Assembly: GCA_002901265.1 (NCBI GenBank)
Contig: PPHI01000042.1
Coordinates: forward strand, 140,120 to 204,119
DNA from: Rhodopirellula baltica
GTDB lineage: Bacteria; Planctomycetota; Planctomycetia; Pirellulales; Pirellulaceae
Length of the DNA stretch: 64,000 nucleotides
Reading direction: 5' to 3'
Shown: piece by piece, positions 16,313 to 25,513 of the stretch
Position numbering within the stretch: position 1 is the stretch's first letter
Layout: the number at the start of each line of letters is the position of its first letter
The notes under the pieces: model-generated
Seen by the model: the letters and a program-made list of their open reading frames with translations, nothing else
Told to the model about the DNA's origin: nothing
The model's database searches: none
Translations under genes and position numbers: made by a program

Positions 16313-18148
16313 ATGACACAATCGACTTCCTCCTTCGATGCTGCTAATCAAGTCAGCCAAGGAGATCAGTCTGCACCTTCGGAGCCTGGAACCGGTCAAA
16401 AACGGTTGATTTGCGTCGGCAATCTCGGCAGTCTGCCCGAAGACTACTCGTCTGACGATGTCCTGGTGCTGGATTCATCGGCAACGGTGCTTGACCAACT
16501 CTCCGATCAAAAGATCGAAGGTGTTTGGATCGCACGCGACTTGCTGCCCGAACTGGGCGAACTTCGCGGTCTTTGTCAAAGCGGACTCATGCTCCGCGAC
16601 TTCCCCGAAGGCGCCGCACTGCTGGATCAAAAGAACCGCGTGCTTTGGGCGAACCGCCGACTCCGACGCTGGTTCGACAAACTGGACATCGATCCGGTTG
16701 GCGACACGATCTACGAGATGATGGGCAACCCAGAAATTTTGGGTTCGGACCTTTGCCCCTTCCACACCGCATTCACCACTGGCGAAGAAAGCAGCGGCAC
16801 CTTCCAAACGGAAAGCAGCCGTTACTACCAAGTTCGCGCCGCTCCGGTTGGTGACCACTCGCCGGCAACACAACTCGTCATTACCGTCGGCGACATCACC
16901 GAAGAAATTCTGCAGCAACAAAAGCTGGCCGCGATTCACCGCGCCGGCCGTGAGCTTGCCGACCTTCGCCCCAGCGAAATTTTCCAAATGGGTGTCGATG
17001 AACGCATCGACTTGCTCAAGGACAATATTCGCCACTACCTACAAGATCTGCTGAACTTCGACGTGATCGAAATCCGCTTGCTCGAACAAGCAACCGGGTA
17101 CCTGCTGCCTTTGTTGAGCGTGGGAATTGATCAAGAGGCCGCTGATCGCCAGCTTTACGCCCATCCACACGGTAATGGGATCACCGGGTACGCCGCTTCC
17201 AGCGGAACTAGCTACCTGTGTTACGACGTGATCAACGATCCGCTGTTCATCCCTGGCGTCGCTAACTCACGTAGCTCGCTGACCGTGCCACTGATTTTGA
17301 ACGATCAGGTCCTCGGTACGATCAATGTCGAAAGCCCGCAGGTCGCCGCCTTCACCGAAAGCGATCTGCAGTTCCTGGAAATCTTCGCCCGCGATATCAG
17401 CTACGCGCTCAACACCCTGGAATTGCTGGTCGCCCAAAAGGCAGACACGGCCCAGCAAAGCTGCAACGCGATCCACAGTGCGGTCGCGATGCCGGTCGAC
17501 GAAATCCTGAACGACGCCGTCAATGTCATGGAAGACTACATCGGGCACTCGCCTGAAATGGTCGACCGCATCCGACGGATCCTAAAGAACGCCCGCGACA
17601 TCAAGCAAACAATCCAGCAGATCGGCCAACGCATGACACCGCTGGAAGCTGTGCCACCGGGAATCTCCTCCGTTGAACACGCCCTACTTCGCGACAAACG
17701 CGTCCTCGTCGTCGACGAAGACGCCACCGTCCGCGAGGACGCCCACCGATTGCTCGAACGCTACGGCTGCATCGTCGAAACCGCTCGCGGTGCCGTCCAA
17801 GCAGTCCCCATGGTTCGTGACGCCAGCGAAGAAAATAAATACGACGTCATCATCAGCGACATTAAGCTGCCCGAATACAGCGGATTCCAGCTGATGATGC
17901 GGCTGAAGGAACTGATCGATCCGGTCCCGATGATCCTGATGACCGGCTTCGGCTATGACCCGGGACACTCGATTGTCAACGCATTGCAAAACGGCTTGCA
18001 CCCCAAGGCTCGACTTTACAAACCGTTCCGCCTGGACCAATTGATCGACGTCGTCAAAACAGTCTTGGAAGCTTACGCGGCGGCAGATGACGCCGACGCA
18101 ACCGAGAACAACAACTCGGACCAAACCGAAAGCTTCTCGCCTAAATAA
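16313..18148 (+). CDS. PAS-GAF-receiver signalling protein without kinase domain
   Basis: Cytoplasmic signalling protein of 611 residues from the ATG at 16313; an in-frame ATG at 16220 adds 31 residues of low-complexity leader. A PAS domain covers roughly 100-205 (ALLDQKNRVLWANRRLRRWF) and a GAF domain roughly 235-385 (NGITGYAASSG, VPLILNDQVLGTINVES). A helical region at 400-465 sits where a histidine kinase would begin, but there is no H-box or HATPase domain. The C-terminal receiver (about 470-590) has the acidic pair in VVDEDA, the phospho-aspartate in IISDIKLPEYSG, the threonine in LMTGFG and the lysine in YKPF, so it should be phosphorylated. It probably integrates a ligand or redox signal with a partner kinase not in this window. 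Confidence 0.85.
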   Translation: MTQSTSSFDAANQVSQGDQSAPSEPGTGQKRLICVGNLGSLPEDYSSDDVLVLDSSATVLDQLSDQKIEGVWIARDLLPELGELRGLCQSGLMLRDFPEGAALLDQKNRVLWANRRLRRWFDKLDIDPVGDTIYEMMGNPEILGSDLCPFHTAFTTGEESSGTFQTESSRYYQVRAAPVGDHSPATQLVITVGDITEEILQQQKLAAIHRAGRELADLRPSEIFQMGVDERIDLLKDNIRHYLQDLLNFDVIEIRLLEQATGYLLPLLSVGIDQEAADRQLYAHPHGNGITGYAASSGTSYLCYDVINDPLFIPGVANSRSSLTVPLILNDQVLGTINVESPQVAAFTESDLQFLEIFARDISYALNTLELLVAQKADTAQQSCNAIHSAVAMPVDEILNDAVNVMEDYIGHSPEMVDRIRRILKNARDIKQTIQQIGQRMTPLEAVPPGISSVEHALLRDKRVLVVDEDATVREDAHRLLERYGCIVETARGAVQAVPMVRDASEENKYDVIISDIKLPEYSGFQLMMRLKELIDPVPMILMTGFGYDPGHSIVNALQNGLHPKARLYKPFRLDQLIDVVKTVLEAYAAADDADATENNNSDQTESFSPK

Positions 18149-18169
18149 GCGACGCTGCCGTCGCTTATT
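18144..18169. terminator. Bidirectional hairpin overlapping both stop codons
   Basis: Perfect 11-bp stem (AATAAGCGACG at 18144-18154, CGTCGCTTATT at 18159-18169) with a CTGC loop. The A/T-rich base gives a short T-run on both strands. It contains the TAA of the PAS-GAF gene and the TAA of the convergent TPR gene. Confidence 0.7.
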
Positions 18170-19211
18170 CGACTGGCCGCGTCACGGACCAACCCTCTGG
18201 CGGATCTGCGAGATCAAACGCCTCGTGGTAGTCCCGCTGCGCCTGCTCCACCCAAACCGCGGCGCGCTGGTGGCGCTTCGTGGGTCCAAACACAACCGAT
18301 CGGCTGGCCCAGTGACGCGCCTGCGAGAAATCCTGCTTCGCTGACTTTGCCAACGCCAAGTTGTGCATCGCGGCGGACGAGAACGGATTCCACTTCAACG
18401 CACGCTGCCATTGGGTTTCTGCATCAGCCCAGCGCCCGGATTTGGCATAAAAGTTTCCAGCCACCGTGTGCCAGCTCCCCGGCAGGGGCAACGGGTTATC
18501 GAGCCGCACCTTGTCGCGCTGAACGGTCGGCGACAGCAACGCAAACGTCTCGCGCACCATCGCTGTTTCTAATGCAGCGTGCTTGTCGTTCAGCCACGCC
18601 AAGTCGGGATACTTCTTCAACGCGTCAGCAAGATTGATCGTCAGCGGCGTGCCGTACTGCGCTTGCTGGTGCTCGGATTGCTGGCGGTCATCGCCCGGCG
18701 ATAAGTCGCGATCAGAATTGACCGGCGTCAAACACCAGGAAACCACCAACCGTTGATCACGGTCGGCCAACCACGGTGCGGTCTGATCTACCAAGACCTC
18801 ACCACGCAGCAGATAGTTCACATCACCTCGTTTTGCCAGCGGCAGCAGAGAGACATCGCTCGCAACGCTTTCCTGGTGTGAAACCAATGCGATCGGGTTG
18901 GTTTCGCTATCGGAAGATTGTTGCCGCAGTCGGTTAACATCGATAATTGCTAGTTTACGACCTTCGTCACGAGGTGCGGTATCCAGCAACCGTTGCCGAA
19001 GCGATGCGGCGAGCTCAGCGGGGCCCTCAATTTCAGACAGCACAACGGTCTGATCCACTGCGGCATGCAATCCCGGCGGCACCCAGCGATGCACAGGCGC
19101 TGTCACGCGACATCCAGATCCGACCACAAGGCACAGCCCGAACGTGAAACACAGCAGACCCTGCAGCAGATAGCGATTCAATTTGCCGATCATGCGTTTG
19201 CGATAAGACAT
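18165..19211 (-). CDS. TPR-containing lipoprotein
   Basis: Envelope lipoprotein of 348 residues from the ATG at 19211. A TTG at 19235 would overlap the upstream signal-peptidase stop (TTGA) and add eight residues. The N-terminus has a basic start, a hydrophobic stretch and a lipobox ending VVGSGC near residue 34. The middle region (about 50-200) is unrecognised but reads like a soluble sensor or scaffold (LSEIEGPAELAASLRQRL). Residues about 255-330 hold two to three tetratricopeptide-like helices (WHTVAGNFYAKSGRWADAETQWQRALKWNP, given here in part as AETQWQRALKWNP). It directly follows the lepB-like gene on the same strand, so co-transcription is likely. Its partner is unknown. Confidence 0.75.
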   Translation of the reverse strand: MSYRKRMIGKLNRYLLQGLLCFTFGLCLVVGSGCRVTAPVHRWVPPGLHAAVDQTVVLSEIEGPAELAASLRQRLLDTAPRDEGRKLAIIDVNRLRQQSSDSETNPIALVSHQESVASDVSLLPLAKRGDVNYLLRGEVLVDQTAPWLADRDQRLVVSWCLTPVNSDRDLSPGDDRQQSEHQQAQYGTPLTINLADALKKYPDLAWLNDKHAALETAMVRETFALLSPTVQRDKVRLDNPLPLPGSWHTVAGNFYAKSGRWADAETQWQRALKWNPFSSAAMHNLALAKSAKQDFSQARHWASRSVVFGPTKRHQRAAVWVEQAQRDYHEAFDLADPPEGWSVTRPVE

Positions 19212-19231
19212 CGCAAACACGGCGGTCAAGA

Positions 19232-20362
19232 TCAATCTTCCAACGCTTCAATCCCTGGTGACCGGACAGCACTGACTTGCCCAAAAATCGCTGCCTCGGG
19301 GACTGAGCCAACTTCGCGACTGTCGATCGAAACAGGAACATTGTCGCCAACGACAAAAACCTGTCCTTCTTCGACTTCTAGCGGGTAGTTCGCACGTCGA
19401 CGAGGAATGTCATCGCGGTACTCGATTTCACGCCACAACTCGAACCGGTGGGGCCATCGCGATTCTACGTCGACCGCGTCATTGCTCGGTGGCAACTCCA
19501 CCGCGACGGGATGCGCGGCATCAAGCGTTGGCAGGCTGCCATCACTCGACGCAGCGAGCGATCCGAACCGCGACAACGCTCGGCGATTAAACACCTCAGT
19601 GAATCGCAAGTGCTGATCGACGAAGAAAACAACGCGACTGTCATGATCAACTTGATTGACGACCAACAACAAGCGATCGACTGGATTCAGTCCCCGGCGG
19701 ACCTCGGTATTCCCCGGATAGTCGTCCAGCACTGGCGATTCGGCCCCATCGCGGTACGGGTTGCGTGTGGTCAGCACCAACCAACGGCCGTCGTCAGTAA
19801 CATGCCAATCATCCGGCGAAGTCGCCACACGGACGTTACCTGGCGGAATGGCAAGCTCGACTTGACGCTCGGCAAACCAATCTTCCAAACGTCGTCCGTT
19901 GACCAACAACCGACCGCGATCAAGCGACACCTGATCTCCCGCCAACGCGGCCACACGCTTGACATGGTCTGCCCCGTTGAAACGAGTTGCGACCACATCA
20001 CCGATTTTCAACTGGCCAGTCGGATGATCGAGCTGACACAGATCACCGTCCCGCAATGTCGGCATCATGGAATGCCCACGCACGACAAAAGTTGTCGGAC
20101 GAATGGGGGGCCGCGAAGCAGCAGACAGTGAACCGGGGGGCTGCGAACCGGCGTGAAACCCCAGCCGTGAAACTGCGATCACGAGTCCCACAAAACCGGC
20201 AATACACAGCAAAATTGAACGGTTCGACAACTTCACACGACAGGGAAAGAGGGGCAAACAATCCGCCTTGGTGGGGCGGAACTGCGGCGACAATCGCCGG
20301 GGTGCGCGATTCGGCTGACGCTCGATCGCACCTCTCGTTATACTCTCAACCGACGTACACAT
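19232..20362 (-). CDS. lepB: Signal peptidase I (S26), enlarged form
   Basis: Membrane-bound serine/lysine protease that removes signal peptides from exported proteins. From the ATG at 20362 it has 376 residues; an ATG at 20473 would run further into the divergent fabH leader. One transmembrane helix lies at about 49-68. The catalytic serine is S98 in RGHSMMPT and the general-base lysine is K135 in DHVKRVAALAGD. The C-terminal box E (VVGDNVPVSIDSREVG) is near 338-353. Between boxes D and E about 170 residues are inserted (for example an unusual LVLTTRNPYRDGAESPVLDDYPG region), far more than in typical LepB. It is transcribed away from fabH and just upstream of the TPR lipoprotein gene. Confidence 0.85.
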   Translation of the reverse strand: MCTSVESITRGAIERQPNRAPRRLSPQFRPTKADCLPLFPCRVKLSNRSILLCIAGFVGLVIAVSRLGFHAGSQPPGSLSAASRPPIRPTTFVVRGHSMMPTLRDGDLCQLDHPTGQLKIGDVVATRFNGADHVKRVAALAGDQVSLDRGRLLVNGRRLEDWFAERQVELAIPPGNVRVATSPDDWHVTDDGRWLVLTTRNPYRDGAESPVLDDYPGNTEVRRGLNPVDRLLLVVNQVDHDSRVVFFVDQHLRFTEVFNRRALSRFGSLAASSDGSLPTLDAAHPVAVELPPSNDAVDVESRWPHRFELWREIEYRDDIPRRRANYPLEVEEGQVFVVGDNVPVSIDSREVGSVPEAAIFGQVSAVRSPGIEALED

Positions 20363-20569
20363 CGGACTTTTCCCAAGGTCGCGGTTCGAGCCCAATACTT
20401 GTCGGCTCGCCGTCGCCCCGTTCAACACGGATTTGCAAACTGCCTGATGCGAGACCAATCCACAGTCCTTCAAGAAACCCCGCCTGCTGCGGAAATGAAA
20501 TCAGAGAACGAGATTGACTGCCGATCGCAAGAGACGCCATCGACAGAAGCCAAAGCAGCACGCGGCCGC

Positions 20570-21580
20570 ATGGGCAGCGTCCCCGGAGTTCGAATCCTCG
20601 GATCCGGCGCGTTTGTGCCTGACAACGTGATCACCAACGAGGACCTGGCCGAATTGGGTTGCGACAGCGAATGGATCGTCCGCCGCACTGGCATCCTACA
20701 ACGCCGACACGCGACGCCCGACCAAGCCACCAGCGATCTGTGTTACGAAGCCGCGGTTCGGTGCTTAGATGACGCCGGCGTTTCGATCGAAGAGATCGAC
20801 TTGATCCTGGTCGCCACGATCACCCCGGATCACTTCACCCCGTCCACCGCTTGCCACTTGCAACGACGTCTTGGTGCGTTTGCCCCAGCAATGGATGTTG
20901 GCGCCGCGTGTGCTGGTTTCATGTACGCGTTCACGACGGCAGCACAATTTGTTGCCAACGGAAACGCCAAACGCGTTTTGGTCGTGGGCGCCGATTTGAT
21001 GAGTCGCCTGATCGACCCGAACGACAAAAAAACCTACCCGCTTTTCGGCGACGGTGCCGGTGCGGTGATCGTCGGCCCTGACGACACCGAAGGTTCCGAT
21101 GGCGATGCGGCAGGCCCGTCTGGCATCTTGTCCTATCAACTGGGCAGCGAAGGCTGCGGCGGCGAAATGCTATGCATCCCAGCCGGGGGTACACGCATGT
21201 CGCTGACCGACGAAGCCAAAGAGCAAGGTTTGCAATACTTGCAGATGGACGGCCGCAACGTTTTCAAATGGGCAGTCCGAGTCTTCGACGAGAGCGCCAA
21301 AGACGTTTTGAAAGATGCCGGGATCGGATCCGACGAGCTTTCTTTGGTCGTCCTCCACCAGGCCAATCAACGAATCATCGACTCGGCCGTTTCCGATCTC
21401 GAAGTTACCCCGGACAAAGTCCTGGTCAACCTTGATCGCTACGGCAATACCTCCGGCGCGAGCATTCCGTTGGCACTTGACGAAGCCTTCAAAGCTGGCC
21501 GCATCGAACGCGGAGATTACGTCTTGCTGTGCGGGTTCGGCAGTGGCTTGGCCTGGGGCACGGCACTGATCCGTTATTAG
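20570..21580 (+). CDS. fabH: 3-oxoacyl-[acyl-carrier-protein] synthase III
   Basis: Condenses acetyl-CoA with malonyl-ACP to start fatty acid synthesis in the cytoplasm. The catalytic triad is visible: cysteine in GAACAGFMYA, histidine in HQANQRI and asparagine in GNTSGAS. The GFGSGLAWG motif is at the C-terminus. The start at 20570 gives 336 residues, the usual family length, beginning just before VRILGSGAFVPDNVITN. In-frame ATGs at 20447 and 20492 would add 41 or 26 polar residues of no family similarity. No other fatty acid synthesis genes are adjacent; the neighbours are a divergent signal peptidase and a convergent enoyl-CoA hydratase. Confidence 0.92.
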   Translation: MGSVPGVRILGSGAFVPDNVITNEDLAELGCDSEWIVRRTGILQRRHATPDQATSDLCYEAAVRCLDDAGVSIEEIDLILVATITPDHFTPSTACHLQRRLGAFAPAMDVGAACAGFMYAFTTAAQFVANGNAKRVLVVGADLMSRLIDPNDKKTYPLFGDGAGAVIVGPDDTEGSDGDAAGPSGILSYQLGSEGCGGEMLCIPAGGTRMSLTDEAKEQGLQYLQMDGRNVFKWAVRVFDESAKDVLKDAGIGSDELSLVVLHQANQRIIDSAVSDLEVTPDKVLVNLDRYGNTSGASIPLALDEAFKAGRIERGDYVLLCGFGSGLAWGTALIRY

Positions 21581-21637
21581 CCCCTATCCGGTTTGGACTG
21601 CCTCGTTCCAAACCGCGAGTCTCATAAAAGTGGCCGC

Positions 21638-22426
21638 CTATGGCCACTCCGGTGGGCGTTTCTCGACAAATGCCTGAATCCCTTCGGCGGCCGAATCGGT
21701 CGTGCATAGCGCGGCAGCTGTTGCGGCTCCGCCGGCCAGATTGGTCAACAACGTTTCGCCGATCGCTTCATTTAAGATGCGCTTCGTCGCCTGCACCGAT
21801 TCACGCGGCGACTGCCCACAGCGTTTTGCCAACGCATTGGCTTGCACCCACACTTGATCTGCGGCAATCACTTCGCCGCACATGCCTAAACGGTATGCTT
21901 CAGCAGCGTCGATCGCATCACCGGTCAACAACATCCGTGCTGCCGTCGCAGCTCCGAAGCGGAACTCAAGCAGCGGTGCGGTCAGCCCGCCGATTAAACC
22001 ACGCTGTGCGGCGTTTGCAATCAACTGAGCCTGTTTGGAAAGCACCATCAAGTCGCATGAAAGTGCAAGTGCCAAGCCGGCACCAATCGCATCGCCATCG
22101 ACCGCCGCGATAATCGGCTTCGGGAAACGCAGCAACGTCTCGCAAAGCTCAGTCAACTGACGCCACGCGTCCATCCACTCGGGATGCGCGTCGATCGGTT
22201 CCATCGTCGCGATCTTGGCAAAGTCCTTGAGGTCAACACCGCTGCAAAAGTGATTGCCGCGACCGGTCAACACGACGGCCGATACCTTCTTTTCTTGATG
22301 GATGTCTCCAAACGCTTCGATCAACTGATGAATCAAAGAAGCATTCAACGCGTTACATGCATCGGGTCGGTCTATCACGATTGTGGCGACCGAGTCCATC
22401 ACTTTGATATCGACTTGTTGGCTCAT
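21638..22426 (-). CDS. Enoyl-CoA hydratase/isomerase family protein
   Basis: Crotonase-superfamily protein of 262 residues. Family members act on acyl-CoA thioesters and stabilise an enolate in an oxyanion hole. The substrate-binding loops are recognisable as VVLTGRGNHFCSGVDLKDF (about 50-68) and FPKPIIAAVDGDAIGAGLALALSCD (positions about 101-125). The second oxyanion-hole segment reads GLIGGLTAPLLEFRFG; the canonical glutamates at GxGE and at the following helix are not obvious, so activity may differ from a standard hydratase. It lies 18 bp downstream of xylulokinase on the same strand, but the pathway link is unclear. Degradation of an acyl-CoA or a menaquinone/methylglutaconyl-type reaction are both possible. 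Confidence 0.8.
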   Translation of the reverse strand: MSQQVDIKVMDSVATIVIDRPDACNALNASLIHQLIEAFGDIHQEKKVSAVVLTGRGNHFCSGVDLKDFAKIATMEPIDAHPEWMDAWRQLTELCETLLRFPKPIIAAVDGDAIGAGLALALSCDLMVLSKQAQLIANAAQRGLIGGLTAPLLEFRFGAATAARMLLTGDAIDAAEAYRLGMCGEVIAADQVWVQANALAKRCGQSPRESVQATKRILNEAIGETLLTNLAGGAATAAALCTTDSAAEGIQAFVEKRPPEWP

Positions 22427-22444
22427 CGTCCTGATACAAAGGGG

Positions 22445-23965
22445 TTATTCGAAGTCGGCCAATGCGTGCATCGAATCGGCCAGATCACTGTACAGCTTTC
22501 GGTAAACAGGGAACAGCTTGTCATAGGCTGCCGCTGCCTTGCGATCAACACTGGTCGATTCTGCTTTTTCGATTGTTGCTTTGCAAGCCGATTGAATGTT
22601 CTTGTACGCACCGTCGCCGACGGCCGCCAACAAAGCGACACCGTAGGCAGGACCTTGCTCGACTTTCAGGGTCGTGATTTTCTTTCCAAACACGTCTGCT
22701 TGCATTTGTCGCCAGAACGGATTTTTACTTCCGCCGCCTGACGCTCGGATTTCTTTGACAGGCACGCCGAGCGACTGGATAATTTCCAAACTGTCACGCA
22801 AAGCGAACGTGATGCCTTCCATCACACTGCGGGTCATCGCGCCGCGTGTGTGCGTCAAATTCAAACCGACGAATGAGCCACGTGCCTTGGGATCGGCGTG
22901 TGGGGTACGCTCGCCGTTCAGGTAGGGCAGAAAGACGACACCGCCGCTGCCCGCGTCGACCTTTTGCGCTTCGGCGGTCGCCGCGGCATAAGCTTCGCCG
23001 TCGCCAATTCCGGACAAGCCTTGCAGGATCGACTCAACCCACCATTGCAGCGATCCGCCGCTGGTCAAGTTGACGCCCATCATGTGCCACGCACCGTTCA
23101 CCGCGTGACAAAACGTATGTAGACGTCCAGACTCGTCATACTGTGGTTCGTCGCTATGAACGAACATCACGCCACTGGTTCCGATCGAGGTGCTCAACAC
23201 CCCTTTCTTGACAACGCCATTGCCAACCGCCCCCGCGGCACAATCCCCGGCACCGCCGACAACTTTGCAATCGGTCGTCAATCCAAGTGCCGTTGCTGCG
23301 GCCTGTGTCAGAGTCCCAGTGACCTGTTCACTCTCGACGACTTCAGGCAGCAAGTCGATATCCAAATCCAACTTCGTCAGCAACTTCTTTGACCACTGGC
23401 GTTTCACGACGTCCAGCAGCAACGTTCCGCTGGCGTCACTGACTTCGCTAAAGAACTCGCCGGTCAAGCGTCGACGAATCTCGTCCTTCGGCAGCAATAC
23501 CTTGGCCAGCCGTTCGAAGTTCTTGGGTTCGTTGTTGCGCAGCCACAGGATTTTGGGAGCCTGAAAACCGGTCAACGCCGGGTTGGCGACCATCTTGATC
23601 AGCTTCTTGCGTCCGCCGGCCGCCGAAGTGATTTCATCGCACTCCGCTGCGGTACGTTGGTCGTTCCACAGCAACGCCGGCCGGATCACGTTGCTCTGTG
23701 AGTCCAAGAAAACGCTGCCGTGCATTTGACCACTCAGGCCAATCGCTTTGACGTCTTGCGGTTTGAGCTGAGCCTTGTTCATCACCTCGCGAACAGTCTT
23801 AACCGTCGCGGCCCACCAATCGTCGGGGTCTTGCTGAGTCCAACCGGGCTTGGGTTGCTCCATCGGATAGCTCGCATCGGCTTCCGCCAACAACGCACCT
23901 TTTTCGTCGATCAACAACGTTTTGGTTCCGCTGGTTCCGACGTCGATTCCTAGATAGTGACTCAT
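22445..23965 (-). CDS. xylB: Xylulokinase
   Basis: FGGY-family sugar kinase phosphorylating D-xylulose to xylulose 5-phosphate for entry into the pentose phosphate pathway. The 506-residue length fits the family. The N-terminal ATPase phosphate-1 motif is YLGIDVGTSGTKTLLID, followed by GLSGQMHGSVFLD with the sugar-binding Met-His and by LLWNDQRTA. The C-terminal half has the phosphate-2 region (GGAGDCAAGAVGNG), then FLPYLNGERTPHADPKARG and the adenosine motif ASGGGSKNPFWRQMQADV. No xylose isomerase or transporter gene adjoins it; only an enoyl-CoA hydratase follows. It starts at the ATG at 23965, divergent from the lipoprotein gene at 24189. Confidence 0.92.
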   Translation of the reverse strand: MSHYLGIDVGTSGTKTLLIDEKGALLAEADASYPMEQPKPGWTQQDPDDWWAATVKTVREVMNKAQLKPQDVKAIGLSGQMHGSVFLDSQSNVIRPALLWNDQRTAAECDEITSAAGGRKKLIKMVANPALTGFQAPKILWLRNNEPKNFERLAKVLLPKDEIRRRLTGEFFSEVSDASGTLLLDVVKRQWSKKLLTKLDLDIDLLPEVVESEQVTGTLTQAAATALGLTTDCKVVGGAGDCAAGAVGNGVVKKGVLSTSIGTSGVMFVHSDEPQYDESGRLHTFCHAVNGAWHMMGVNLTSGGSLQWWVESILQGLSGIGDGEAYAAATAEAQKVDAGSGGVVFLPYLNGERTPHADPKARGSFVGLNLTHTRGAMTRSVMEGITFALRDSLEIIQSLGVPVKEIRASGGGSKNPFWRQMQADVFGKKITTLKVEQGPAYGVALLAAVGDGAYKNIQSACKATIEKAESTSVDRKAAAAYDKLFPVYRKLYSDLADSMHALADFE

Positions 23966-24188
23966 GGTGAAGATTGATGATGAGGGTAGGATGAAGATTC
24001 AACCCGGTGCTGCTGTAGAGACAGGCAAGCCGAACCGGATTCGAAGGGATTGCGTATCGTACCGAGAGCCAAGCCGCGTCGTCATTTCCAGATCAGGCCG
24101 AACCGAATTGTTTTCCCGAAATAAGCTCGGCCTCGGAGATATATTACCGCGTCTACAACTTCCCCATTCAATCTATCACACCGCTACG

Positions 24189-25505
24189 ATGCCAAGCTTC
24201 GATCACGGAAGTCACCGGAACCTCAACCGACGCCATGCAATCGGGATCCTTTCAGCCTTGGCCGTGACCGGCTGCGGTAGCTCCTCAGAACCGACTCCGG
24301 ACAACAAGCCATCGGGCGAGCGCCGCGACGTTCCCTTGCGAATCGTCTTTGATGGCTCCGAAGATGACGCCGCGGCGATCCGGCGCGCTTACGGAACCGA
24401 AGCGGAACAATCACTACAAATCACGGCAATCGATTCCAGCCAAGCCGGTCAGATTGAATCGATCATCGACGCCGTCCGCAACAGTGATGTGGCTATCGTT
24501 TCACACGCTTTGATTGGGACATTGATCGCGAATGAAACGATCGTCGATATCAATCAAGAAGTCTTGGATGACATCGCGTCAAACCATGGACCATTGCTTC
24601 CCGCACTTGAACATTCATTCGGCCGCTACGACGGATTGCGGTGGGGCGTCGCTGCTGGCGCCAAGCCACTCGCGGTACTGTCCCTGGATCCCGATTTGAC
24701 TCTCGAAAACTGGGCCGACTATCACACTTGGCTTGGCGACAAAAAAGGCAAATCGGGTGAACCACTCGCGACGTCTTGGGCGGCAAATTCGTTTCTGAAT
24801 CGGTGCGCATTGACAATCGATCGCGCATGGTTGTTTGATCGATTGACACTCAAAGCACAAATCAATCAACCCGAATATGTCGAACAGCTGCAGGCGTTGC
24901 TTGCCGACTCAAAGCTTTATGCATCGACCGAGATGACGCCTGCGATGATTTACAACGGCATCCGCCAAGGCGAGCTAAAAGGTGGCATCGCATTCCAAAC
25001 GCCGATCACGGCAGCAGCACCGGACGCGTCCGCAGAGTTTTTTGACGTTTCGGCAACGGCTTGCCCCAACGAAACCGAAACGGAGCGTCTGTGGCTCGGC
25101 CGCCAAACCTTGATCGCATGCGTCAGCACCGGCTGCCGCCAAACGGAGGCGTCGCGAAGATTCGTTGGCTGGATCTCAGGAACCCCGTCACACTCCACGC
25201 TAACACAACAAACGGAGCTGGTTTCGCCAACACGCACGCCTCGCGAATCGACCGTCGGCGGACAGTTGACCGGCTACGCGCGCTGGGCGAAGGAGCAGTT
25301 GAACACATCGCTCGTCGTCAGCGGCCCTTGGCTGCCGAACGGCACCGAATACTACCAAGTTCTCGACGATCAAGTGCGCCGATGCATTGGCGGAGAAACC
25401 GATCCGCAAGCGGCGCTCAATCAGGTTGCAGAACGCTGGAACGAAATCAGCGATCGCAACGGTATCGAAAAACAAACGGCCGCGTGGAAGAAGCTGGACG
25501 TTTAA
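24189..25505 (+). CDS. Lipoprotein resembling extracellular solute-binding proteins
   Basis: Exported protein of 438 residues from the ATG at 24189. The N-terminus has NLNRRHAIGILSALAVTGC, a twin-arginine-like RR followed by a lipobox with the cysteine near residue 29, so it should be anchored outside the cytoplasmic membrane. The mature part has the two-lobe look of family 1 solute-binding proteins (VPLRIVFDGSEDD at the start, VAIVSHALIGTLIAN, GLRWGVAAGAKPLAV, and a late YARWAKEQLNTSLVVSGPW). No permease or ATPase gene is next to it. The longer frame reaching back to 23964 has no matching features. Function could be binding of sugars or oligosaccharides; the xylulokinase gene next door is a weak hint only. 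Confidence 0.7.
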   Translation: MPSFDHGSHRNLNRRHAIGILSALAVTGCGSSSEPTPDNKPSGERRDVPLRIVFDGSEDDAAAIRRAYGTEAEQSLQITAIDSSQAGQIESIIDAVRNSDVAIVSHALIGTLIANETIVDINQEVLDDIASNHGPLLPALEHSFGRYDGLRWGVAAGAKPLAVLSLDPDLTLENWADYHTWLGDKKGKSGEPLATSWAANSFLNRCALTIDRAWLFDRLTLKAQINQPEYVEQLQALLADSKLYASTEMTPAMIYNGIRQGELKGGIAFQTPITAAAPDASAEFFDVSATACPNETETERLWLGRQTLIACVSTGCRQTEASRRFVGWISGTPSHSTLTQQTELVSPTRTPRESTVGGQLTGYARWAKEQLNTSLVVSGPWLPNGTEYYQVLDDQVRRCIGGETDPQAALNQVAERWNEISDRNGIEKQTAAWKKLDV

Positions 25506-25513
25506 TCGCGACG

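Noticed and set aside
22445..25505. Complete sugar uptake and use operon
   Set aside because: Xylulokinase and a binding-protein-like lipoprotein are neighbours but divergent, and no permease, ATPase or isomerase genes are present.
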